DNA from: an uncultured bacterium
GTDB lineage: Bacteria > Bacillota_I > Bacilli_A > RFN20 > CAG-826
DNA: 21,778 nt
Direction: 5' to 3'
NCBI GenBank assembly: GCA_949290725.1
Contig: CASEST010000065.1
Location: 1 to 21,778 of the forward strand
This document shows, piece after piece, positions 1-6,606 of the stretch; position 1 is the stretch's first letter; the number at the start of each line of letters is the position of its first letter. The notes beneath the pieces were generated by a model, which saw nothing but the letters and a program-made list of their open reading frames with translations, was not told the DNA's origin and did not search any database. Made by a program: the position numbers and the translations under genes.

Positions 1-1388
1 AAGAAAGGCAGAAGTGCTCCATTGGTTTTTGAATGATCTAATTGATATAGATAAGATAAAGAATGGCTTAAAGCGTGGATATTACCAACAAATTTATATG
101 AAAAAGATAAAGAGGCTAGGCTTGAAGATTTTAATAATTTTAAATAAGCTTCTTCTTTTTCTTTATTATTTAAGTCTTTTTTATTTAATAATTGAATATT
201 TTCTTTAATTAGTCTCATTGATTCTAAAGCTAATGAATCATATTTTTTAAATTTAAAAACATTTAAGTAAGACTCAATAGAGTGAGTTAAAACATCCATT
301 ATTCCATATTCTTCGCTTATTTCTTTATTAATGAATAACGATGGAACTAATAAGGTATATTTTGGAGTGAGTTTAAATGAGGTAATCACTCCTTTAAAGT
401 TTGAAAAAGTGATTACTGAGGAAGGAGAGACTTCGCTTCCACTAGCAATAGTTGTTGGGATGGTGATTAATAAAGGAATAGCTTTTTTTACTTTAAATAA
501 ACCTACATATTTTTCTAAATTCTGATTTTTATTGGTAATTAAAATCCCTAAAGCTTTAGCTAAATCAATTTGTGAACCGCCGCCAATTACAATAATTGAA
601 TCATATGCGTCTTTTAAAAATTCTTCTTTAGCTTTTAAAACTTCATTATTTTCTGGGTTAGAGAAGTGTTTTGAATAGATCTTATATGAAAAGTTATGCT
701 TATTTAAATTATCGATAAATTGTTCTAGTTCTGGATGTTGATTTATATTTTTATAAACGGAAGGAGTAATTAAAATAAATGGTTTAACTTTATTTTCTTT
801 AAGTAATAAAGTGACTATATCATTAAAAGAATTTAAAAAAATTGTTTCTTTTCTTTTATATACATGATTAAAAATATTTATTATCGATTGAATAAAACGA
901 ATAAATATTTTTTTAATTTTATTTTCTTCGCTTAAAAAATAAATTTCATTATTCTTTAAGGAAAGAATTTCTAAATATAAATCATAAACATTTGTTAAAA
1001 ATTTTAATTTAATTTTAGAACCATCATTTAAATATAAAACTAAGTTACCATAGTTAAATAATAGCGAATGGGATTTTTTATTAGTTGTCAAAGAAAATAA
1101 ATTAAAATCAATAGATATGGTAGTTTCATTAGTAAAACGTTTAATAATTAATTCTCTTTTATCTTTATCTAAAATTACTTTGTTTGAGATAAAAAATAAA
1201 GAATAGATAAAAATAATAATTGAACAACTTAAAACAATTAATATTAGATAAAATGTGATTGTTAAAATTAAAGAATCTTCAACATATGATTGTGAGAGAT
1301 GATTTAAAAATAAAAATATCGCAAATAGTCCTATAACTATTAATGGAATTATATAAATTGATTTGCTTTTTTTATATGTTTTTTTCAT
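1..1388 (-). CDS. Membrane-anchored iron-containing alcohol dehydrogenase, 3' end outside window
   Basis: Reading the minus strand from the ATG at 1386-1388 gives 462 codons without a stop, running off the window start. Residues about 11-29 and 40-66 are two hydrophobic helices. Residues about 70-150 look like a small beta-rich (PH-like) domain. From about 180 on it is a class III (iron-type) alcohol dehydrogenase: the NAD(P)-binding GGGSxxDxAKA motif is at 269-279 and PTTxxSGSEV starts at 311. The four metal ligands of the family are visible with FucO-like spacing (D365, H369, H438, H452), as is the extra conserved H442. The family oxidises alcohols or reduces aldehydes/ketones; the substrate is unknown here. 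The N-terminal membrane extension is unusual, since family members are normally soluble and about 380-400 residues long. Family assignment is firm; the PH-like label is a guess. Start choice is supported by a TATAAT box ending 6 nt upstream. Confidence 0.9.
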   Translation of the reverse strand, partial: MKKTYKKSKSIYIIPLIVIGLFAIFLFLNHLSQSYVEDSLILTITFYLILIVLSCSIIIFIYSLFFISNKVILDKDKRELIIKRFTNETTISIDFNLFSLTTNKKSHSLLFNYGNLVLYLNDGSKIKLKFLTNVYDLYLEILSLKNNEIYFLSEENKIKKIFIRFIQSIINIFNHVYKRKETIFLNSFNDIVTLLLKENKVKPFILITPSVYKNINQHPELEQFIDNLNKHNFSYKIYSKHFSNPENNEVLKAKEEFLKDAYDSIIVIGGGSQIDLAKALGILITNKNQNLEKYVGLFKVKKAIPLLITIPTTIASGSEVSPSSVITFSNFKGVITSFKLTPKYTLLVPSLFINKEISEEYGIMDVLTHSIESYLNVFKFKKYDSLALESMRLIKENIQLLNKKDLNNKEKEEAYLKLLKSSSLASLSFSYKFVGNIHALSHSLSYLYQLDHSKTNGALLPF

Positions 1389-1394
1389 AGGTTA

Positions 1395-1400
1395 ATTATA
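1395..1400 (-). promoter_or_regulatory. -10 box of the alcohol dehydrogenase gene (leaderless type)
   Basis: On the minus strand TATAAT is followed by only 6 nt (TAACCT) before the ATG at 1388. Transcription would start at or next to the A of the ATG. No good -35 hexamer and no Shine-Dalgarno sequence are seen. The box lies back to back with the divergent box at 1422-1427. Confidence 0.55.
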
Positions 1401-1421
1401 ATATTTTTACTCTTTTTGAGA

Positions 1422-1427
1422 TATAAT
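1422..1427 (+). promoter_or_regulatory. -10 box of the CPSC lipoprotein gene (leaderless type)
   Basis: TATAAT is followed by 6 nt and then the ATG at 1434. An earlier ATG at 1429 is out of frame and meets a stop after two codons. No clear -35 and no SD sequence. Only 45 nt separate the two divergent start codons, so the two promoters must interleave. Confidence 0.55.
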
Positions 1428-1433
1428 AATGAA

Positions 1434-1913
1434 ATGAGAAATATCTTATTAAAAAAAATAGCTTTTTTGCTTATTTTTAGCTCATTAATTTGTTCTTGTA
1501 CTCAACATGAACTAGATTATTCTTCTTTTAATGAATTTAGACTCGAAACAATTTCTTCTTTTTATGATCTTGAAGAAGATAAATATGGAATCTATTTATA
1601 TCGTGAAGATTGTCCATCTTGCCAAAATATTAAAGAAGATCTTTTAAATTATATGAATAATCTTATAAATAATGATAATTTATTAAAACTTTATTTATAT
1701 AATACAAATAGATTAGGTGGGGAATTAGTTTCGTATAATCCAGGGGATGGGTTAAGCGTTGAAGAAACTAAAGAATATTTAATTAATAATGATATATATA
1801 CTTTAGAAGAAACTATTATTAATTATGTTCCTTCCTTATATGTAATTAGCCAAAAAAAGTTAACTGATTATTATGCAGGAGCAGAAATAATCGATTATTT
1901 AAATAGTTATTAA
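1434..1913 (+). CDS. Thioredoxin-like CPSC lipoprotein
   Basis: A 159-residue protein. The ATG at 1434 is preferred over the upstream TTG at 1416 because a TATAAT box (1422-1427) lies inside that longer version and the ATG opens a clean signal peptide. Residues 1-22 are a lipoprotein-type signal with the probable lipidated Cys22 (ICSC; Cys20 is an alternative). The CPSC motif at 60-63 sits after a short hydrophobic strand (YGIYLYRED), as in thioredoxin-fold redox proteins. VPSLYVI around 132-138 would carry the cis-proline (P133). The family exchanges disulfides outside the cytoplasm; the partner is unknown. It could equally be a non-redox thioredoxin-fold protein. It converges on the next gene with only 2 nt between the stops. 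Confidence 0.8.
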   Translation: MRNILLKKIAFLLIFSSLICSCTQHELDYSSFNEFRLETISSFYDLEEDKYGIYLYREDCPSCQNIKEDLLNYMNNLINNDNLLKLYLYNTNRLGGELVSYNPGDGLSVEETKEYLINNDIYTLEETIINYVPSLYVISQKKLTDYYAGAEIIDYLNSY

Positions 1914-1915
1914 AC

Positions 1916-2830
1916 TTATTGATTTTCTTTAAACCAAGAAATAATTTCTTTATTAAATTCCTTACTTTCTTCAATATTTGGATATAAAACGTTAAAAACA
2001 TGAATAGCTTTTTCATTATTTGAAAAAAGCAATTTGTTTTTTATGCCGATTTGATCCATATCTTCTTTTAATCTTTTTGATTGATAGGAAAATGCTTTAT
2101 CTCCAGAAGAGGAAATAATTAAACTAGGTGAAAAAGAAGAAGTTAAGATATCATTTGGCTCTACATTATTAAAATATTTAGACTTCTTAAAATTTTTCCC
2201 TAATAACATTTTTAATAAGCCAAAAGAAAATATATTTGAAGCTAGTTTATTATTAGGAATAATTCCTAAGCTTTTAATGTATGGAGTAGCATGATTTAAA
2301 GCTAAAGCTTTTATGTTAAATGTAGAGTTAATAGAATAAATCTTTTTCAAGTCATCTCTTTTTAAGATTGCAGTATATAAAAGTATAAGTTGTCCACCAG
2401 CGCTATCCCCTGTTAGGTATAGGTTTTTCATATTTAAGCAAAATTTCTCTTGATATTTAGTCAAATATGAAATTAGCATATCTATTTCTTGAATTTGATC
2501 AATAAGTTTAGCTTTAAATGCTAAAGTATAAGAAAACGAAATGACATTATAACCATAATTTGCTAATTGACGACAGAAATTATCATTTAAATCTTTATTT
2601 CCATAAGCCCAACCGCCTCCATGAATGTCGACAATTACATCTTTTTTGCTAATATCATTATTTCCATAATAAATATTAAAAGAAAGTTGAGTTTTTTCAT
2701 TTTTATCGAAAGAATATGTCTTAATAATTACATTTTCTGGCTTTACTTCTTTGCTTTTAACTTTTCTATCACCTTCATCGGCTCCTCGCCACATTTTTTT
2801 ATAAAATTTCTTAAAAATTAAATATCTCAT
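1916..2830 (-). CDS. Alpha/beta hydrolase, HSL/lipase-esterase type
   Basis: A 304-residue protein without a signal peptide. The oxyanion-hole motif HGGG is at 70-73 (strand VIVDIHGGGW). The nucleophile elbow GDSAG is at 141-145, with Ser143. The likely acid is Asp244 (SSSGDKAF) and the likely base His277 (KAIHVF), so the triad is complete and correctly ordered for the hormone-sensitive-lipase/esterase branch (alpha/beta hydrolase fold 3). Expected role: hydrolysis of short carboxylic esters in the cytoplasm; the natural substrate cannot be read from sequence. The N-terminus (about 30 residues) is basic and probably forms a cap element. It is transcribed divergently from the SIR2-like gene and convergently with the CPSC lipoprotein gene. 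Confidence 0.9.
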   Translation of the reverse strand: MRYLIFKKFYKKMWRGADEGDRKVKSKEVKPENVIIKTYSFDKNEKTQLSFNIYYGNNDISKKDVIVDIHGGGWAYGNKDLNDNFCRQLANYGYNVISFSYTLAFKAKLIDQIQEIDMLISYLTKYQEKFCLNMKNLYLTGDSAGGQLILLYTAILKRDDLKKIYSINSTFNIKALALNHATPYIKSLGIIPNNKLASNIFSFGLLKMLLGKNFKKSKYFNNVEPNDILTSSFSPSLIISSSGDKAFSYQSKRLKEDMDQIGIKNKLLFSNNEKAIHVFNVLYPNIEESKEFNKEIISWFKENQ

Positions 2831-2838
2831 ATCAAAAA

Positions 2839-2867
2839 ATTTTATATATCTCTAGCTTTATTTTCAA
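2839..2867 (-). promoter_or_regulatory. Promoter of the alpha/beta hydrolase gene
   Basis: On the minus strand TTGAAA (2862-2867), a 17-bp spacer and TAAAAT (2839-2844) form a good sigma-A-type promoter. Only 8 nt separate the -10 from the ATG at 2830, so the transcript would have a leader of at most 1-2 nt. No SD sequence is seen. Confidence 0.6.
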
Positions 2868-2915
2868 TTAGTTTTTATTTAGTCGTTTTTTAGTTGATTT
2901 ATAGTTATAATTTTA

Positions 2916-2929
2916 TTTTCACGTGAAAA
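2916..2929. repeat. 14-bp perfect palindrome between divergent promoters
   Basis: TTTTCACGTGAAAA is self-complementary and lies between the divergent hydrolase and SIR2-like genes, about 65 bp from the SIR2 start and 85 bp from the hydrolase start. It has the size and symmetry of a dimeric repressor operator. No regulator is encoded nearby, so the role is inferred. The rest of the 164-bp gap holds only the two promoters. Confidence 0.4.
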
Positions 2930-2978
2930 ATTTTGAAAAATATTTTTAAAAAATCTATAAAAGAGGAATATACTTTCG

Positions 2979-2987
2979 TGTTATAAT
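2979..2987 (+). promoter_or_regulatory. Extended -10 promoter of the SIR2-like gene
   Basis: TGTTATAAT is an extended -10 element (TGn plus TATAAT at 2982-2987). It ends 7 nt before the ATG at 2995, giving a leaderless or nearly leaderless mRNA. No -35 with good spacing is visible, which is common for extended -10 promoters. Confidence 0.6.
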
Positions 2988-2994
2988 TACATCG

Positions 2995-4293
2995 ATGCAA
3001 AAAATTGAAAAAGAGAAGTACATATTTCAAAAAAAATGTTTATTAATATTAATTTATTTATATTATTTAAACGGAGTTCCATATAAAAATATTGTTTTAA
3101 GAAGTTTTGGATTTCATTTTGATCCAAAGTGTAATTTTAAAGTCGTAGTTTATTCTTCTCATGACCATTTACATAAGTATGTAGTGCATATTTATGATTC
3201 GATGTTTAGAGTGAACTTAGAAGAGATTGACATAATGGGAAATGTAAATTTCTTTAAAGTTCGCGATTTATCCAATTTAGATCCTTATATCCCTTTATCT
3301 TCATTAAACGTATACTTTGATGAGGATAATTTTTATGCAGTTGGCTATATTGAAGGGAAACGAATTGATTATAAACTTAGAAAACATGGCACCTCGTTAT
3401 TTAAAGATGAATTATTATATCGCTTGAATTTAGATAAAAACAAAAATAATGAAGACAGTTTTATTTTGTATCTTTTAAAACTCTATGCTTATCGTTCGGA
3501 TATTGATTTAGTTATGGGGGCAGGAATCAATATTGAATACGGAGCAAAAGATTGGAAAAATTTAATCATTGCATTAAATGAAAGGTTTTATGAAGGAAGC
3601 GAAGAGAGAATGGAAGAGATAAAACATTATGTTGGTAATGAACTATTTGTTTCTTCTAAGATCTTGAAATCCAATGGTTTTGATACATATAAAGAATTAA
3701 ATAAAGAATTATATTTATTTAAAGATAATATTAATTTTTCTGATCCTTCTTCTACATTATATGGCTTAACCGATTTTATCGCTCGACATGATAAAACTAA
3801 TGTTATTACTTATAATTATGATACAAATTTAGAATATATTCTTAAAAAGAGAGGAATTTTATACAATACAGTTTATGATGATAATGCTCTTTTAAATAAG
3901 GATGCAAAAGTAAATATTTTCCATGTTCATGGTTTACTCCCTTTTGATAAATACAATGAAACAAAATTTACCGATTCATTAATTTTTAATGAATCTGAAT
4001 ATTATTATTTATATAACAACCCATATTCACGGAATATCGCTAAGCAATTACATGATTTTATATTTAATACTTCGATATTTATTGGAATATCTTTAACCGA
4101 TCCAAATATGAAAAGATTATTAGAATTAGCTACAAATCATTTAAAATTCAATTTTATTTTCATGAAAAAGGAAGAAGGTTATAACGAAAAAACTTTTAGA
4201 GATGTTACGAATTATTTTTTCTCTTATGATTTGATTACCATTTGGATAGATGATTATAAAGAGATTAATAAATGGTTAGAAAAATTAGATTAG
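2995..4293 (+). CDS. SIR2-like (SIR2_2-type) protein with an unknown N-terminal domain
   Basis: A 432-residue cytoplasmic protein. Residues about 168-420 form a SIR2-like Rossmann domain: GAGxNxxxG at 175-183 and W187 for NAD binding, YNYDTN at 273-278, HVHG at 310-313 with His312 in the catalytic position, and GxSxTDPN at 364-371, a pattern typical of the bacterial SIR2_2 group. Members of that group often cleave NAD+, and many act in phage defence; some are deacylases. Residues 1-165 are not recognised; they look mixed alpha/beta and may be a sensor. There is no zinc-binding cysteine set, arguing against a classical sirtuin deacetylase. The two RDD genes follow after 11 nt, so they may share its transcript. 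Defence function is inference; no partner effector is seen. Confidence 0.85.
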   Translation: MQKIEKEKYIFQKKCLLILIYLYYLNGVPYKNIVLRSFGFHFDPKCNFKVVVYSSHDHLHKYVVHIYDSMFRVNLEEIDIMGNVNFFKVRDLSNLDPYIPLSSLNVYFDEDNFYAVGYIEGKRIDYKLRKHGTSLFKDELLYRLNLDKNKNNEDSFILYLLKLYAYRSDIDLVMGAGINIEYGAKDWKNLIIALNERFYEGSEERMEEIKHYVGNELFVSSKILKSNGFDTYKELNKELYLFKDNINFSDPSSTLYGLTDFIARHDKTNVITYNYDTNLEYILKKRGILYNTVYDDNALLNKDAKVNIFHVHGLLPFDKYNETKFTDSLIFNESEYYYLYNNPYSRNIAKQLHDFIFNTSIFIGISLTDPNMKRLLELATNHLKFNFIFMKKEEGYNEKTFRDVTNYFFSYDLITIWIDDYKEINKWLEKLD

Positions 4294-4304
4294 AATAAAT
4301 TAAA

Positions 4305-5444
4305 ATGGATATTAATAAAAATATTAAAGAGATGAATATTTATCCTTCGAAAATTACTAGAAGGATTTTAGCTTATTTAGCTGATATTTTTTTAGCTTTA
4401 ATTTTAGGAACAATTCTTTTTGAATTAGTTGTTTTTCAATTATCAAGATTAGTTAGTAATTATGATTCGAAAGTTGAGAGTCAAGTACAAAACGAACACA
4501 GTATTTTTGAACTCCTTTATCAAAGAGAAATTCTTTTTTATGATAAAGAAAATGAGATTGGGAAATATAATTTAACTAATGATTTAACTTATACTTTTCA
4601 AGAATATCTAAGGTTTTATGTTTTTGATAGCGAGGAATTTGTTCAAAACGATATTTTTTATAATTATTACAATAATTATTATCTTGATAGCGACAGAAGC
4701 TCAAAACTTAATGATTTAAATGAATTATATTTGTTATATGGAGATACCTTTTTTGACCAAAACAAAAAAACTATCTTAGGGACATATCAATTAAAAGATG
4801 AATATAAAGAGATATTTTCTCATAATTATATTGAAAATGATGAGATGTCTAGTGATGGATATAGTCTATATAATCAACTTTTTAACGATTGTTTTTTAAT
4901 GATTTTTGGATCGATAACCGATGATATCTCAATTAACGATTTAACATCACTTGATGGTAGTCTTTCTTATGTTAATTTAAGAAATGAAAATAATACTTTA
5001 GAAAATGATATAAAAAATATTTATGTTATTGATACATATATATCTTTTTTATTAGCATCGATTATTTTATTTTTAATTATTCCGATTTTCACTTCAAAAA
5101 GACAAACAATCGGTGAAAAAGTATTAAAACTTGAAAGAGTTAACAAAAGAAGCATGGAATATTTAAAAAGACCATTCGTTATTAATATATTTTTATTAAG
5201 AATGTTTGATTCTTTAACGCTCTTACTTTTTATTCCAGCTTTAAGAGTTGGTATAAACTATATTTTTTCAATGTCTTTATTATTTATTCCTTCTTTGATC
5301 GGTTTATTTATCGCTTTAATAAATTTAATAATTATTTTAATTTATCCATTAAACTTATCTTTAAAAGAAATTACTACTGATTCGATTGTAGTTGATTCTG
5401 AATCGATTAATGAATATTATACTAAAAAATATGATGAAGAATGA
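4305..5444 (+). CDS. RDD-type membrane protein with large outer loop (first of pair 1)
   Basis: A 379-residue protein. The N-terminal helix at about 21-46 carries the RDD-family arrangement (R19/R20, D27). A hydrophilic loop of about 190 residues (50-240), rich in Tyr, Asn and Asp, is followed by hydrophobic helices at about 241-262, 292-312 and 320-350. The segment after the third quarter (TSKRQTIGEKVLKLERV) matches the RDD cytoplasmic motif TxGxxxLxLxV. The function of RDD proteins is poorly known; some are linked to transport or ion homeostasis. The start has no SD sequence, but TAGAAT (4291-4296) ends 8 nt upstream and could give an internal leaderless transcript. It ends in TGA, overlapping the next gene by 14 nt. 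Same layout as the gene at 18605. Confidence 0.75.
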   Translation: MDINKNIKEMNIYPSKITRRILAYLADIFLALILGTILFELVVFQLSRLVSNYDSKVESQVQNEHSIFELLYQREILFYDKENEIGKYNLTNDLTYTFQEYLRFYVFDSEEFVQNDIFYNYYNNYYLDSDRSSKLNDLNELYLLYGDTFFDQNKKTILGTYQLKDEYKEIFSHNYIENDEMSSDGYSLYNQLFNDCFLMIFGSITDDISINDLTSLDGSLSYVNLRNENNTLENDIKNIYVIDTYISFLLASIILFLIIPIFTSKRQTIGEKVLKLERVNKRSMEYLKRPFVINIFLLRMFDSLTLLLFIPALRVGINYIFSMSLLFIPSLIGLFIALINLIIILIYPLNLSLKEITTDSIVVDSESINEYYTKKYDEE

Positions 5445-6438
5445 GACACCTAACATTAATAATAACGATAATAAAAAGATAGAGATTAGTTATTATGCAG
5501 CTAGATTTAGCCAAAAAGTTGGCGCTATAATGGTTGATTTTATTACCTTTTTATTATTAGCATTAGCTATTTTTGTTGGATTAAAGGAGATAGTAGAAAA
5601 TAGTTCCTATTATCTTGATATTAATCAAAAATATGATCAAGCGAGACTTGATTCATTTTTATATGTTTATAATGATGATTTAGAACGAGTAGAGGATATC
5701 GTTACTTATATAAATAGAAGAAGCGATATGGCCGCTAGTGAAAAAGAAACTTTTTTAATTGAACATATTTATTCTTTTTTTGATTCTTTACCTGAGTTTA
5801 AAGCTGAATTAGTTGAAGAATATAACAATTTTCTTTTAGATGAAAATTTAGTTTATAATGATGAACCTTATTTTATAAAAGATGATAATGGCGAAATAAT
5901 AAAAAACAATAATTATTCAATCCCGACAATTTATTATGTAGATAATGTTTATAAAGTATATATTGATAATATAGGTTTAGCTCAATTTCTTATTAAAACG
6001 CCTAATGTTATAGATTATCAAAGATATCAATCGAACATGCTTTTATTTTTAGAATTGCCTCTTTCTTTAATTATTTCTACTACGATTGTATTTTATATAG
6101 TTCCTTTAATTTTTTATCGTGGGCATAAAACGCTTGGAAGATTAGCTTTTAAAATCGGTTTAGTTGATCATAGAAATTTGAATGTTAAGTTTTTAAGATT
6201 TACCATTCGTTTTTTAATATTTTTATTTTTAGAGGTTTTATTAAGCGCTGTTACTTTTTGTATCCCTTTAATCGTTTCAATTTCAATGTCTGCTTTTTCA
6301 AAAAAGCGCCAAAACTTCCATGACTATATGGTCGATGTTCGTGAAGTCGATACTTATGGAAGCAAAATTTATCTAGATAAGTTTGATATCTTAAAAGATT
6401 ATAATAAACCAAAATTAAAAGACTTTCATTTAAAATAA
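5431..6438 (+). CDS. RDD family membrane protein (second of pair 1)
   Basis: A 335-residue protein. The ATG at 5431 (or the next codon, 5434) is preferred over the TTG at 5392, which would add 13 residues inside the upstream gene. RDD features are clear: R25 and D36 around the first helix (about 30-50), FYRGHKTLGRLAFKIG at 228-243, and RQNFHDYMVDV at 293-303, equivalent to the RDD C-terminal RxxHDxxxxT/V. An outer loop of about 155 residues (52-205) separates helix 1 from helices at about 207-227 and 260-288. The 14-nt overlap with the upstream stop suggests translational coupling; alternatively TATACT (5418-5423) ends 7 nt before the ATG. It is a close paralogue of the protein at 19716. Substrate or role unknown. 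Confidence 0.8.
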   Translation: MMKNETPNINNNDNKKIEISYYAARFSQKVGAIMVDFITFLLLALAIFVGLKEIVENSSYYLDINQKYDQARLDSFLYVYNDDLERVEDIVTYINRRSDMAASEKETFLIEHIYSFFDSLPEFKAELVEEYNNFLLDENLVYNDEPYFIKDDNGEIIKNNNYSIPTIYYVDNVYKVYIDNIGLAQFLIKTPNVIDYQRYQSNMLLFLELPLSLIISTTIVFYIVPLIFYRGHKTLGRLAFKIGLVDHRNLNVKFLRFTIRFLIFLFLEVLLSAVTFCIPLIVSISMSAFSKKRQNFHDYMVDVREVDTYGSKIYLDKFDILKDYNKPKLKDFHLK

Positions 6439-6474
6439 AATAATGAAAATATCTTAAAAATATATTCATTATTT
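6438..6474 (+). terminator. Possible AT-only hairpin after the RDD pair
   Basis: AAATAATGAA (6438-6447) and TTCATTATTT (6465-6474) can form a 10-bp stem with a 17-nt loop, beginning at the stop codon of the upstream gene. It lacks GC pairs and a following T-tract, so termination would be weak. It may be chance in such AT-rich DNA. Confidence 0.3.
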
Positions 6475-6489
6475 ATGATTAAATAATTG

Positions 6490-6528
6490 GCTATTTTTTC
6501 AATAAATTAGCTAATTTTTCATGAAAAA
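6490..6528. repeat. 20-bp-spaced repeat and palindrome upstream of the ABC/nuclease operon
   Basis: GCTATTTTTTCA (6490-6501) recurs as GCTAATTTTTCA (6510-6521), a period of 20 bp or about two helical turns. The second copy runs into the perfect 14-bp palindrome TTTTTCATGAAAAA (6515-6528). The element ends 44 bp before the -35 of the operon promoter. It resembles an operator or activator site and shares TTTTCA/TGAAAA halves with the palindrome at 2916. Apart from this element, the hairpin and the promoter, the 168-bp gap shows nothing else. Confidence 0.35.
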
Positions 6529-6571
6529 ATAAATTGTAAAGATTTTTTTAATATTTTGAATTTTAAAGGTG

Positions 6572-6600
6572 TTGTTTTTGCTTATTTTAAAAAGTATAAT
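6572..6600 (+). promoter_or_regulatory. Promoter of the ABC transporter/nuclease operon (leaderless)
   Basis: TTGTTT (6572-6577), 17-bp spacer, perfect TATAAT (6595-6600), then 6 nt and the ATG at 6607. This is the best-formed promoter of the window. It places the transcription start at the ATG itself. Confidence 0.7.
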
Positions 6601-6606
6601 TACAGC

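Noticed and set aside
14..525. Two small plus-strand open frames (14-208 and 331-525)
   Set aside because: Both lie antisense to the minus-strand alcohol dehydrogenase, whose motifs and metal ligands are intact; no RBS or domain supports them.
2906..2911. Another TATAAT on the plus strand upstream of the SIR2-like gene
   Set aside because: It is 83 nt from the ATG, while a better extended -10 at 2979-2987 fits the layout of other genes here.
2995..6438. Full multi-gene phage-defence island
   Set aside because: Only the SIR2-like gene has a defence-type domain; RDD proteins are not known effectors and no nuclease, helicase, TIR or restriction gene is adjacent. Kept only as a possibility for the single protein.
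6251..6469. Minus-strand open frame over the end of the RDD gene; similar ones at 8108-8296, 13548-13766 and 14571-14804
   Set aside because: All are shadows of well-supported plus-strand genes and have no promoter, RBS or recognisable protein features.
1416..6558. Upstream TTG starts giving longer proteins (1416, 5392, 6556; also 19710)
   Set aside because: Each has a nearby in-frame ATG that fits the promoter, signal peptide or gene overlap better; at 1416 and 6556 the -10 box would fall inside the coding region.
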